Positions 45,141-54,135 of a stretch of 64,000 bases of DNA are shown here, one piece after another. The notes beneath the pieces are model-generated. The model made no database searches and had not been told where the DNA came from. It saw only the letters and a program-made list of their open reading frames with translations. Source of the DNA: Bergeyella sp. (GTDB lineage Bacteria; Bacteroidota; Bacteroidia; Flavobacteriales; Weeksellaceae); contig SZYB01000002.1 in NCBI GenBank assembly GCA_030263285.1, positions 62,001-126,000 of the forward strand. Reading direction: 5' to 3'. The translations under genes and the position numbers were made by a program. How positions within the stretch are numbered: the stretch's first letter is position 1; each line of letters opens with the position of its first letter.

Positions 45141-46433
45141 CTATCTCTTTCCTGTCTCCTGACGGGCCTCCTTCACCTTCCGTATCTTTTCCTCAAAATA
45201 CTTTTCTTTTTCCGGATGTTTCTTCTTAAGTATTTGGTAGGCCTTTATCGTCTTTGAGTAAAGTTTCTGATCAAAATAAAGCCGAGCAAAAGTCTCCGTC
45301 ATCAAGTGGGAAATATCGTCTTTTTTTTCTTTTACTACAAACTCAGAATCTTTCTTGAGTTTGGATATTTTGGGGTTACTCTCTATAAAACTCTCAATCG
45401 CTTTTTTTTTTAGCACCTCTCTGGATTCTGCGTCTTCCTCTTCACCAAAATTGTACGACGGAGAAAGATTTTTTTTATCTGCCTTACCCACGTGAAGCCA
45501 GTTTTTCCACGTATTGACAAATTGCGGAACATTACTGCCGGTGAAAGAGGTTTTTTCCTCTGCTTTGGAAACTTCCTCTTTCTCAGATAGAACATTCTCC
45601 CCATCGGTCTTTGTTTCTATAGGCCGAAGAGAGTCCGAAAAAAAAGAAACATTTAGAACTGGGCGCTGCTCTTTGAGCTGTTTTTTTTCTTTCTCCGCGA
45701 CAGAATTTTCTTCTGTATCCAAAATAGGGAGTTCTGTTTTTTCTTCAGTCAAAGGTTCTTTTTCCGGACTTTCGATTTTTATTTCTGAGGGAGAAGCCAA
45801 TAATACTTCCAACTCCACATCTTTACCCGCAGAACCGGCTGCAGCCTCCTTTTCTTTATGGACCACTGTTTCTTTTTTAGATGCATTCATCTTGGCCTCT
45901 ACCTCTGCTATGAGTCTTTTCATTTCGTCCTCGTATTTGTAATGAGAAGACACAGACGGATTAATAGGGGAAAGAGGGGCAAAGATTTCGGGAGGAGGTT
46001 TGGGAGAGGATATGTTCACTTCTGGTAAAAATTCCTCAGAGTCAAAGTAACTCAAAGAAAAGCTATCTCCCTCCTCTGATTTGGATTCTTCTCGGGGAGT
46101 TTCCTCAGAAATTTCTTTCTCTTGTTCCGGATAAATCTCCAGAAGTTCTGTATCTGTTTCTTCTCCCTGTGAAATAACTGATGATTTTTTTTCTCCTTTT
46201 TTATGCCCGTTGATAAACTGATAAAGAATTTTTTTATCTGTGGTATAAGCCGCAGTAGAGGCCAGTAAAGTTTTGTACTCCTCCAGATTAAATTTATGCG
46301 CTCCAAAAAGAAGCAACGCTCTAATACTCTGTACATAAGGATATCTGGATATCTCTTTTTTGAGCAGATGAATATCCTCCAACGTCAAAAGATCTGAATT
46401 GCGCAAAAGTGCGATGGTTCTGTTACTTATCAT
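45141..46433 (-). CDS. Acidic TPR-containing protein, unknown function
   Basis: A 430-residue protein with a conserved helical N-terminus (RNSDLLTLEDIHLLKKEI and KFNLEEYKTLLASTAAYT), a long low-complexity acidic middle (residues 90-310, glutamate/serine/lysine-rich), and a C-terminal TPR-like pair (LYFDQKLYSKTIKAYQILKKK). The ATG at 46433 overlaps the lptE stop (TAATG), so it is translationally coupled to lptE; a TTG two codons upstream is less likely. This lptE-linked family is common in flavobacteria but has no known function. Confidence 0.75.
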   Translation of the reverse strand: MISNRTIALLRNSDLLTLEDIHLLKKEISRYPYVQSIRALLLFGAHKFNLEEYKTLLASTAAYTTDKKILYQFINGHKKGEKKSSVISQGEETDTELLEIYPEQEKEISEETPREESKSEEGDSFSLSYFDSEEFLPEVNISSPKPPPEIFAPLSPINPSVSSHYKYEDEMKRLIAEVEAKMNASKKETVVHKEKEAAAGSAGKDVELEVLLASPSEIKIESPEKEPLTEEKTELPILDTEENSVAEKEKKQLKEQRPVLNVSFFSDSLRPIETKTDGENVLSEKEEVSKAEEKTSFTGSNVPQFVNTWKNWLHVGKADKKNLSPSYNFGEEEDAESREVLKKKAIESFIESNPKISKLKKDSEFVVKEKKDDISHLMTETFARLYFDQKLYSKTIKAYQILKKKHPEKEKYFEEKIRKVKEARQETGKR

Positions 46434-46957
46434 TACCAATCTGCTATTATGTCATTGAACATTTTATTGATGATTCTTTCGGTTACTATTTTGATTTGAC
46501 GATCCTCTACAGTACTGATATCCAGATCACTACTAAAAGTAGCCTCATCGGTATAGGTACGTTCAAAATTTTTTTCCGGTTCATATTTGTTCTCATATCT
46601 CACTTTAATGCTTATTACCATTTTGTTTTGTGAGGTCTGTATCACATTTCCCGAACCGGAAGTAACCGAATTAGAAGACACCGTGGCCGGAGCAGTCGGC
46701 ACATAATCTACTATTTCGCCCTCTATCAGGATATCCGGATTCTCGAGTGTCCCTTTCAGGGTAGTTCTCTGCAGGAATCTGCTCTGGACATCTATGGTAA
46801 ACTGCTGAGCTAAATTAGGGTTCTTCAGCGGAGAATTGTCGATAAAGGGTTGTATCTGTATGGTCTTTACCTCTCTGCTAAGAGAAGACCCCGTAAAACT
46901 GTAAGAACAAGAGCTCAAATACAACACAGCAAAAAACAAAATCCCCCTCTTTAGCAT
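46433..46957 (-). CDS. lptE: LPS assembly lipoprotein LptE
   Basis: Lipoprotein plug of the LptD translocon that delivers lipopolysaccharide to the outer membrane. The signal peptide ends in LYLSSC (Cys17). The conserved SYSFTGSSLSREVKTIQIQPF and the PNLAQQFTIDVQSRFLQRT segment are typical of Bacteroidota LptE. 174 residues is the usual size. It follows the membrane-protein gene by 7 bp and overlaps the TPR gene. Confidence 0.9.
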   Translation of the reverse strand: MLKRGILFFAVLYLSSCSYSFTGSSLSREVKTIQIQPFIDNSPLKNPNLAQQFTIDVQSRFLQRTTLKGTLENPDILIEGEIVDYVPTAPATVSSNSVTSGSGNVIQTSQNKMVISIKVRYENKYEPEKNFERTYTDEATFSSDLDISTVEDRQIKIVTERIINKMFNDIIADW

Positions 46958-46964
46958 GACTTAA

Positions 46965-47654
46965 TTACTCCTGGACACAATATATTTCTTTTATTTCTTC
47001 TGAAGTTGAAATTTGCCGTAGGGCATCCTCATAGGCAATATAATTAAAAACGTAATTAAACGGAAGGGTAATAATGACCCCAACAAAACAAAGCAAAATA
47101 CCCAGATAGCTCAACAAATTCGCTACCAACAAGGCAACAAAAATAATGAAAAAATGATTCTTTGTCATATTCACGGAAAGATTCCATGCTTTCCTTATAC
47201 TCCTTACTCTCAAGAGAGCGATCGCCATAATCATGTAGTATGCCTTAACCCCAAGGTATATAAAAACAAGGTAAAAAATAATAGAAACAAACGATATCTC
47301 CGAAGCACTCTTCGAAAAATCTCTTTGAGCTACAGGCAGATTAAACAAAGAAACAGGCAGAATAAAGACAAAAGATAATGCAAATATTATAAGAAAGAGC
47401 TTAAAACAGGGTACAAAATCATCAAAACTAAAAATCTCCGAGAATCTCGCCCCTTCCCCGTTTCTGATTCTAGCACAGAATTTATAAAAATTTCCTACAC
47501 CCAACAGCGCAAAAAAAGGGAAAATACACATGACTAAAAGACACAAAAAACCTAAAAATATCCTTATAAAATTATCTTTATAAAAATTAATGCTCTTACC
47601 CATGTACTCTCCCAGCTTAAAATCGACAGGCTGTACAGTATAATTATGCTTCAT
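46965..47654 (-). CDS. Polytopic membrane protein, unknown function
   Basis: A 229-residue inner-membrane protein with about five to six helices. The soluble N-terminus (VQPVDFKLGEYMGKSINFYK) precedes FIRIFLGFLCLLVMCIFPFF. The pattern resembles the membrane domain found beside glycerophosphodiester phosphodiesterases and DUF975-type proteins, but I cannot name a family. It sits between the sigma-54 activator and lptE, 11 bp and 7 bp away, so it is probably envelope related. Confidence 0.7.
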   Translation of the reverse strand: MKHNYTVQPVDFKLGEYMGKSINFYKDNFIRIFLGFLCLLVMCIFPFFALLGVGNFYKFCARIRNGEGARFSEIFSFDDFVPCFKLFLIIFALSFVFILPVSLFNLPVAQRDFSKSASEISFVSIIFYLVFIYLGVKAYYMIMAIALLRVRSIRKAWNLSVNMTKNHFFIIFVALLVANLLSYLGILLCFVGVIITLPFNYVFNYIAYEDALRQISTSEEIKEIYCVQE

Positions 47655-47665
47655 AAAAAACGTTT

Positions 47666-48958
47666 TTAGCTGTCCAGGTTATATTGTTTTATCTTTCTGT
47701 AAAGAGTCCTTTGTGAAATACCGAGCTCATCTGCTGCTTTATTTCTTCTGCCATTGTGCTTTTCCAAAGCCTTTAGGATAAGCTCCCTCTCGTTATTCTG
47801 TAAGGATAAAGATTCCTGTGAAGTTTCTTCTATCTCTACTATGTCTTCTGTAGGGTGAGGGTCTTCCCCTGTAGCTCTCGTGATGAGAGCGGGAGAATCC
47901 TGCAGGTCTTGAGAATAGGAATCAAAAAACAAGAAAGAGCCCGCTGCAGCACTTCCCTTACTTTCTGAACTGTAGATTCTGTCGATAAGGTTTTTCTCTT
48001 GAGAATTAAGCTCCTGAGAATTTCTGTTTTTTATAAGCTCGGAAGTGAGTGCTTTGAGATCATTGAGATCGTTTCTCATATCAAAAAGAATCTTGTACAT
48101 AATTTCCCTCTCGGATCCAAAATCACTCTGAGAAGACCCTGACCCTACTCTATTCACTACCGCAGGAAGCTGTACATGCATAGGGATATACTCGGAAAGT
48201 TTTTGAGTGCCAATCTCTCTTTCGTGCTCTACCACGGTCATTTGCTCTACCAAATTTCTTAGCTGACGCACGTTTCCGGGAAAAGAATACCTCTCTAGAT
48301 ACTCCACCGCCTCCGGCATGAGTTTCAGCTCCGGCATTCTGTATTTTTCTGCAAAATCAATCGCAAACTTCCTAAAGAGCAAATGGATATCTCCCTTCCT
48401 CTCTCTTAGAGGCGGAATATCTATCTGCACTGTATTGAGCCTGTAATAAAGATCTTCCCGAAATTTTCCTTCTTCTATCGCTTTCATCATATTTACGTTA
48501 GTCGCTGCTACTATCCGCACGTCTGTTTTTTGTACCTGAGAAGACCCGACTTTCATAAACTCTCCGCTTTCCAACACCCTGAGAAGTCTCACTTGCGTCG
48601 GCAAGGGAAGTTCCCCCACTTCATCCAAAAAAATAGTTCCTCTGTCGGCCACCTCAAAATATCCCTTTCTAGTGGAAGTCGCCCCCGTAAAAGCTCCTTT
48701 TTCGTGTCCGAAAAGCTCTGAGTCGATCGTTCCCTCCGGTATAGCTCCACAGTTTACCACAATATAAGGTTGATGTTTTCTCCTTGATTCCGCATGGATG
48801 ATCTTTGGGATAAATTCTTTTCCTACCCCGCTCTCCCCCACTACCAAAACAGAAATATCCGTAGGTGCCACCTGCATCGCTTTCTCCAGTCCCCTGTTAA
48901 GCATGGGATGGTTCCCTATAATTCCAAACCTGTTTTTTATAGAAAGTAACTCCGCCAT
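47666..48958 (-). CDS. Sigma-54-dependent transcriptional activator
   Basis: A 430-residue AAA+ enhancer-binding protein that remodels sigma-54 RNA polymerase. It starts directly with the ATPase: Walker A GESGVGKE (Lys47), the sigma-contacting GAFTGA loop (residues 88-93), Walker B TIFLDEVGEL, and sensor segments AATNVNMMKAIEEG and YSFPGNVRQLRNLVE. No receiver or GAF domain precedes it. A variable linker (residues 260-380) leads to a Fis-type helix-turn-helix (NKAADELGISQRTLYRKIK). It lies 34 bp after miaB and 11 bp before the membrane-protein gene. Confidence 0.93.
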   Translation of the reverse strand: MAELLSIKNRFGIIGNHPMLNRGLEKAMQVAPTDISVLVVGESGVGKEFIPKIIHAESRRKHQPYIVVNCGAIPEGTIDSELFGHEKGAFTGATSTRKGYFEVADRGTIFLDEVGELPLPTQVRLLRVLESGEFMKVGSSQVQKTDVRIVAATNVNMMKAIEEGKFREDLYYRLNTVQIDIPPLRERKGDIHLLFRKFAIDFAEKYRMPELKLMPEAVEYLERYSFPGNVRQLRNLVEQMTVVEHEREIGTQKLSEYIPMHVQLPAVVNRVGSGSSQSDFGSEREIMYKILFDMRNDLNDLKALTSELIKNRNSQELNSQEKNLIDRIYSSESKGSAAAGSFLFFDSYSQDLQDSPALITRATGEDPHPTEDIVEIEETSQESLSLQNNERELILKALEKHNGRRNKAADELGISQRTLYRKIKQYNLDS

Positions 48959-48992
48959 AATAAGGTTCTTAACTTCTTTTTGAGAACTATTT

Positions 48993-50441
48993 TTAAGATT
49001 TTATTTCTATTATTTTACCCACAAGCGTACCTCTGGTACTGCGCTCTACAAAAACCTGAACAAAGTCGCCCAGCTTAGTATCATACTCTTTGTCAAAAAC
49101 AACCACCGCATTCTGAGAAATCCGACCTTTCCACTGGTCTTTGTCCTTTTTGCTCTCTCCATCTATAAGCACCTCATGTACCCTGCCTACATAAGACTTC
49201 ATGCGCTGTGCAGAAAGTTCCCCCTGCAGATCAATCACCTCCCGGAGTCTTCTTTTCTTCACCTCTTCCGGTACGTCATCTGTCATCTTTTTGTGTGCCG
49301 GCGTACCAGATCTCTCGGAGTAGGCAAACATATAACCGTAATCATACCCTACCTCCTTCATAAGAGACAAGGTGTCCCGATGATCCGCTTCTGTTTCTCC
49401 ACAAAAACCCACAATCATATCCTGAGAAAAAGCAAGATCGGGCACCATATTTCTCGCTTTGCGTATCAGAGAAAGATACTCTTCTCTGGTATGCTGGCGA
49501 TTCATAGACCGAAGAATTTTGTCGCTCCCACTTTGCACAGGAAGGTGCACATACCTGCATATATTGGGATATTGTATCATTTTGCTAAATACCTCCAGAC
49601 TCATATCCTGTGGGTTGGAAGTGGCAAACCTAATTCTCATCCCGGGTATCTCTTCTGCCACCATACCTAAAAGCTGGGCAAAACGTATGGCGGTGACTTT
49701 CTGCATTTCGGAGGCTTTAGAAAAGTCTTTTTTTGCTCCCCCGCCATACCAAAGATAACTGTCTACATTTTGACCTAAAAGGATAATTTCTTTATATCCA
49801 CTATTCCACAAGTCTTTACATTCTTTTAGGATGGAAAAAGGATCTCTGCTTCTTTCTCTTCCTCTGGTAAAAGGTACCACACAAAAAGTGCACATATTAT
49901 CACAGCCCCTTGTGATAGTTACAAAAGCTGACACTCCATTTCCTCCTAATCTTACAGGATTTATATCCGCATAGGTTTCTTCTTTTGAGAGAATCACGTT
50001 GATCGCATCTTTGCCATTCTCAATTTCTTTGAGCAGATGAGGCAAATCCCTATACGAATCAGGCCCTACCACCAAGTCCACCAACTGCTCTTCCTCCAGA
50101 AATTGAGCTTTCAGACGCTCTGCCATGCAACCCAACACCCCTACCGTAAGATTCGGGTTTGTACGCTTGAGCTCTTTAAAATGACTCAGTCTCGTGCGTA
50201 CAGTCTGTTCTGCTTTTTCTCTGATGGAGCAGGTATTGAGAAGTATAAGATCGGCTTCCTTTACATTATCAGTGGTATTAAACCCCTCATCATTAAGAAT
50301 AGATACCACAATCTCCGAGTCAGAAAAATTCATCTGACACCCGTAACTCTCCAAAAAAAGTTTCTTCGTATTTCTTGTGCATCCTCCGCCCTTATGCACC
50401 GCACCCTGCTTGGTCTCATCTATATATTTCTCAATCAGCAT
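48993..50441 (-). CDS. miaB: tRNA-2-methylthio-N6-dimethylallyladenosine synthase MiaB
   Basis: Radical-SAM enzyme that methylthiolates i6A37 in tRNA. The N-terminal UPF0004 domain has FLESYGCQMNFSDSEIV and LLNTCSIREKAEQ, which carry the auxiliary cluster cysteines; the radical-SAM motif is TRGCDNMCTFCVVPFTRGRER. A TRAM domain ends the protein (GKIIEIKS). I use the ATG at 50441 (MLIEKYIDE). The frame is open to 50495, but the promoter box at 50500-50507 would put that codon at the transcript's 5' end. Confidence 0.95.
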   Translation of the reverse strand: MLIEKYIDETKQGAVHKGGGCTRNTKKLFLESYGCQMNFSDSEIVVSILNDEGFNTTDNVKEADLILLNTCSIREKAEQTVRTRLSHFKELKRTNPNLTVGVLGCMAERLKAQFLEEEQLVDLVVGPDSYRDLPHLLKEIENGKDAINVILSKEETYADINPVRLGGNGVSAFVTITRGCDNMCTFCVVPFTRGRERSRDPFSILKECKDLWNSGYKEIILLGQNVDSYLWYGGGAKKDFSKASEMQKVTAIRFAQLLGMVAEEIPGMRIRFATSNPQDMSLEVFSKMIQYPNICRYVHLPVQSGSDKILRSMNRQHTREEYLSLIRKARNMVPDLAFSQDMIVGFCGETEADHRDTLSLMKEVGYDYGYMFAYSERSGTPAHKKMTDDVPEEVKKRRLREVIDLQGELSAQRMKSYVGRVHEVLIDGESKKDKDQWKGRISQNAVVVFDKEYDTKLGDFVQVFVERSTRGTLVGKIIEIKS

Positions 50442-50499
50442 TTTTTTTCGATTGTTTACCGGCATAGGAAAATCACTATATCTCCTTACCAACAAAAAG

Positions 50500-50507
50500 C
50501 AAATATA
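50500..50507 (-). promoter_or_regulatory. -7 box of the miaB operon
   Basis: TATATTTG on the minus strand fits TAnnTTTG exactly, 58 bp ahead of the chosen miaB ATG. It would drive miaB, the sigma-54 activator, the membrane protein, lptE and the TPR protein. Confidence 0.5.
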
Positions 50508-50566
50508 GTGATTTATGCCAATATGGCAGTTTTGTACGACTGATTTCGAAAAAAATAAAAATGAAT

Positions 50567-52657
50567 TTAGTAGCTTATCGGCTTCGAAAGCTCATTATTT
50601 ATCTTTCTCTTGACCTTTAGGTTTTTTCCTTTGGAAAAATTATACCCCACCCCGAAAACCAACATGGACCTGTTATTATATATCCTTGTACTGCTGGTGT
50701 ATTTAACCGGACTCCTCGGGTAGGTTTTGATTAAATATTTTGAAGGTCTCCCTATCCATAACATGCCCAAATTAAAGTTCCAGTCCTTGAGCCTGTAAGA
50801 AACCATGAAATTATTCTTGTTTTCATTGGTGCTCAGAAGGCCTCCATTCAGGGCGTAAACAGGGATATTGAACTGATACTGAAAGGCAAACGATTTGTAT
50901 TCTGAGGTGAGAATAAAATTATTTTTTATCACCTTATTCTGTAAGACTTCGCCCGACTTAAGTCTTAAAGTTTCTATCATGGGGGCTATGAGAATTTTAA
51001 GAGCCAGAATTTCTGTACCTAAAGGCTTTACAGAACCTGTAAAGTTTATCCCTTTTTCCTCCAATGATTGTCCGTTTTGGTACGTGAGCGCATAGCCGTC
51101 TAGCTTCTCTTCATACAAATAAAACCGACTGATTGGCTGAGCGACATAGTCATAAAAGACGGAGGTTCTGAAATCAAAAAATTTGTTATTGTACGTGTAC
51201 ATCAAGCTATTTTGCCATTTTTTTTCGGATTTCAGGTTGGGATTTCCCTTGGTGAAAATGTTAGGAAGAATTTGCACCAAATTCGGGCTTAACTGGTCAC
51301 TTGCAGGGCTCGTGGGAACATAGCTGCTTGAGAGTCTCAGCATGCGGTGTTTTGATATTTTATACCCCATGACTATTCTGGGAGTAAAAACCCACAGATT
51401 TTCCTTTGTTACCGCAGTTTTATTATTAATATTTGTAAGTCCCGCCCCAAATCGGTACGTCATCTTTTTACGGTTGATAATCGACTCAGAATACATGTAC
51501 TGCTCCACATAATTTACGGTAAAGTTGGAGAGACCGTTTAGATTGACCAAACTGTTCTTTGATCCATTGGCAGATATTCTGTAACCGGCATTTAGCCTCA
51601 CCTTATCAAAAGTATGAGCATATGCCACCTCCCCCACCACGCTGCTCTGTTTGGCCACCAAATTCATTTTGCTCCCAAACACCTCTTTACCGGTGGACAA
51701 GACCCACTCCCTGTTATCCTGATAAGAAGTATTTGTAAAATAAGATCCTACCAGATTAAAGATCAATTCGTCTTTTTTTGACAAACTCTTGGAATAATAG
51801 AGATCCAAAGCAGGTCTCACATAATGAAATCCCGAATTCTGAATCATCCCGTCAAGTTGCAAAATATTATCCCTTATAAAAATGTTTTTCCCCGCTCCAT
51901 CAGAAAAATTATTATAAGACTCCAAGGTAAACTTGGACTGAAAAACATATCTATCTACATCTACATTGCTGTATCTCAGATTTGTATTGTGATGGGTATA
52001 CCCAAACTTGTCTTTTCTTAAGTAATTTGACCTGTACTTACTGCCATCCAAAGAATAATTATAATTTTTTTCAGATTGTCTGTTGTTATAATTTCTGTAT
52101 CCCAGATAATACTCTACGGCAAAATTGCTTTTGCCGTGGGTATAATTTCCGTTTACCAAAGTATTGACAAAACCCATAGTGGGAGAAACAAAATTATCGA
52201 TCCCAAACCCATAACCTATCTGTGAATTATGGGTAATGATGTTCACTACCCTGTCTGCCCTATTGATCCATCTGGTAGGAGGGATATCATAGTACTCCAC
52301 CTTTTTCACGTTCTGCGGTTGTATGCCTCTCAGCTGCATTTCTGTCGCCTCAATTCCGTTGACCAAGACCAAAAGCTTGTCTCCTGTAGCGCTGGTAATT
52401 TTGTTGGATTGCAGGTCATAAGCCAACTCCGGGAGTGTTTTGAGCAAATCGCTAGAATAACGCGCCCTTTTTACTACTTCCGGATCGAACGTGTACACCG
52501 ATTTGTCTACAAACTGTTTTTTTCTCTGCCCTTTTATGATGATCTCTTCTATTTCTTTCGGGAGAAGAAGTGTATCTCTTATGTCTCCCGATTTATTCTC
52601 TTGAGCATATACGAACAGAGAGACTGTCGTAAATATGAACAATTTAAACTTTATCAT
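50567..52657 (-). CDS. Outer-membrane beta-barrel protein, TonB-dependent-receptor type
   Basis: A 696-residue outer-membrane protein. The signal peptide (FKLFIFTTVSLFVYAQE) is followed at about residues 35-135 by a plug-like domain (EEIIIKGQRKKQFVDKSV, DKLLVLVNGIEATEMQLRGI) and then a beta-barrel of the outer-membrane beta-barrel family (RFGAGLTNINNK, MLVFGVGYNFSKGKN). The start is the ATG at 52657. That codon lies within the last 14 bp of the SagB-like gene, so the two are coupled. This link suggests that it imports or exports the product of the peptide cassette, though it could be an ordinary receptor. Confidence 0.85.
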   Translation of the reverse strand: MIKFKLFIFTTVSLFVYAQENKSGDIRDTLLLPKEIEEIIIKGQRKKQFVDKSVYTFDPEVVKRARYSSDLLKTLPELAYDLQSNKITSATGDKLLVLVNGIEATEMQLRGIQPQNVKKVEYYDIPPTRWINRADRVVNIITHNSQIGYGFGIDNFVSPTMGFVNTLVNGNYTHGKSNFAVEYYLGYRNYNNRQSEKNYNYSLDGSKYRSNYLRKDKFGYTHHNTNLRYSNVDVDRYVFQSKFTLESYNNFSDGAGKNIFIRDNILQLDGMIQNSGFHYVRPALDLYYSKSLSKKDELIFNLVGSYFTNTSYQDNREWVLSTGKEVFGSKMNLVAKQSSVVGEVAYAHTFDKVRLNAGYRISANGSKNSLVNLNGLSNFTVNYVEQYMYSESIINRKKMTYRFGAGLTNINNKTAVTKENLWVFTPRIVMGYKISKHRMLRLSSSYVPTSPASDQLSPNLVQILPNIFTKGNPNLKSEKKWQNSLMYTYNNKFFDFRTSVFYDYVAQPISRFYLYEEKLDGYALTYQNGQSLEEKGINFTGSVKPLGTEILALKILIAPMIETLRLKSGEVLQNKVIKNNFILTSEYKSFAFQYQFNIPVYALNGGLLSTNENKNNFMVSYRLKDWNFNLGMLWIGRPSKYLIKTYPRSPVKYTSSTRIYNNRSMLVFGVGYNFSKGKNLKVKRKINNELSKPISY

Positions 52658-53715
52658 CGCCCACACATTCTTTTAATTTTTTAGCCATTATGCTGTGCAT
52701 AGAACGATATTCCCCTCTTCCAAGTCCAACAAAAAACGTTGGGATTTTTTTTACCCCATCCAACCTACAAGTCTTTTCTATAATCGTATCATTAAAAGCC
52801 CCCGTAATCCAAGTATTTACATCCTTGCTTGTCGCCACAAGCTGTAATGTCTGAGAGAAATGTCCTGCTTCCAAAAAAATAACCCTATAATTCCGTGGAG
52901 TTTTATATTTCCAAGCTAATATTTCCAAATTTGCCACCAGAAAAATCCCCACCGAACAATTGTTGGCAAAAAACTGCCCTGCCAAGCACTCTCTAAGATT
53001 AAAATATAAAAAATCACTATTGACAAGACATAACTTATGACTATAGCTATCATAGTAATAAAACTCCGTTTTCCATACTCTCTACATTAAAAACACATAC
53101 GTAAGGCTCCACTATTTGTAAACATCCCCCGGAGGGGCTACTTCTTCTTATGAACGGCAAATACTCTTTTTCCTCTCCATGTATATGCCCAAAAGACTGA
53201 TACAGTATATCGCTCAATTTCTGTTGAGGCATTTTAAAATCATAAAATTCTCTTATGGTTTTTCTTTTTTTCAAGCAATCGGTCAAGCTTACATTATAAG
53301 TCTCCACATCTGGATTTGGTAAGTCTACCACATACGCAAAATCTTTATGAGAATCCTTAACAGGGATTGGAGCCGAATCCATTGTCAGTTTACACACTTC
53401 CAGATATTGTCTAGCCCACTCTTCTTCGGAATCGAGTGTTGTTAGGGAAGAATCCTTGGATATTTTATGAAAAATATTCGAAAAATAATGCAGGTACACA
53501 AAAGGTTTATCAATATCTTCTTTAATCATTCCATTCTCTTTCAGAACCTCCAAAATTTCAGAATCTGAAGAATTTTCCGTATCCGTTTCTTCTGTATAAT
53601 TATTTAAGACTCTCAGATAATTCTTATTTATTTCAAATTCTTCTTTTGTTTCATAATTATATAAATAAGCTACGTTATCTATATAATAAATGATAAAGTT
53701 ATGGGATATATTCAC
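52644..53715 (-). pseudogene. SagB/ThcOx-family FMN dehydrogenase, frameshifted
   Basis: Two consecutive frames form one nitroreductase-fold protein of about 357 residues. The first part (GTG at 53715 to a stop at 53050) has a 110-residue N-terminal domain, DCLKKRKTIREFYDF, and RRSSPSGGCLQIVEPYV at residues 190-206. In another frame it continues YYYDSYSHKLCLVN, LRECLAGQFFANNCSVG and the SagB-like end TCRLDGVKKIPTFFVG. Deleting one T from the run at 53060-53063 restores a single frame. SagB-type enzymes oxidise azolines or other residues in ribosomal peptides. The N-terminal domain could recognise the peptide. Upstream lie a 24-residue ORF and a terminator; downstream is the coupled barrel gene. 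Confidence 0.82.
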
Positions 53716-53738
53716 GGTATATAATTTTTTAAATATTA

Positions 53739-53763
53739 AAGAGCCACATTAACTGTGGCTCTT
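53739..53763 (-). terminator. Terminator or attenuator between the short ORF and the SagB-like gene
   Basis: A perfect 10-bp stem (AAGAGCCACA with its complement TGTGGCTCTT) around a 5-nt loop, followed on the minus strand by TTAATATTT. It lies 19 bp after the peptide stop and 24 bp before the GTG of the SagB-like gene. Partial read-through would give much more peptide than enzyme, as in many RiPP clusters. Confidence 0.75.
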
Positions 53764-53782
53764 ATCCTGTGAAAAAACCAAA

Positions 53783-53857
53783 TCAAATAGATTGGCATCT
53801 GATATTCACGTCAAAAAAGTCAAGCGACGGCGGCAATGTTTTCTGTACCTTTTTCAT
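53783..53857 (-). CDS. Candidate 24-residue precursor peptide
   Basis: A very short ORF upstream of the SagB-like gene on the same strand. It starts MKKVQKTLPPS, has an aspartate/phenylalanine pair in the middle (LDFFDV) and ends NIRCQSI. The basic N-terminus followed by a Cys/Ser-containing end resembles a leader plus core. A strong hairpin directly after it and an A/T-rich region before it support expression as its own unit. No homologue is known to me, and a chance ORF of this length is possible, so the call rests on context. Confidence 0.55.
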   Translation of the reverse strand: MKKVQKTLPPSLDFFDVNIRCQSI

Positions 53858-54079
53858 GATAAACAAATTTTATTGGTTTAGGCTAATTTATGAAATAAAA
53901 AAATCAAATTTTATTTGACCAAAAATAATTATTTCGCACTTTTTAGCTGTTTTAAAGCAACTACGACCCCTCATGTCTTTGCCAGTCACCGTAGATTTTT
54001 TTTAATCTCATTTTCAACCAACTTGAAAAAATATTACGGCTAGCTGTAAAACAAATTTCTTTTCCCTGCAAAAAGAAAA
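53858..54079. other. A/T-rich region upstream of the candidate peptide
   Basis: No solid gene. It contains AATAAAATTTG twice (near 53905 and 53866 on the minus strand), each one base from a TAnnTTTG box, and TAAATTAG near 53886; the peptide promoter is probably here. A 16-residue minus-strand ORF (53961-54011, MRLKKIYGDWQRHEGS) is visible but unsupported. Confidence 0.35.
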
Positions 54080-54101
54080 AATCCCGCACTCGGCGGGGAT
54101 T
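54080..54101 (-). terminator. Intrinsic terminator of lysA
   Basis: A G/C-rich hairpin (AATCCCCGC paired with GCGGGATT, one bulge) followed on the minus strand by TTTTTTCTTTTT, 35 bp after the lysA stop. It separates lysA from the peptide cassette downstream. Confidence 0.8.
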
Positions 54102-54135
54102 CTTTATCCGATAAATACTATGCTTAAGACGAGTT

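Noticed and set aside
45514-45942. Serine/phenylalanine-rich ORF opposite the acidic TPR protein
   Set aside because: It is the reverse complement of glutamate/lysine-rich low-complexity sequence.
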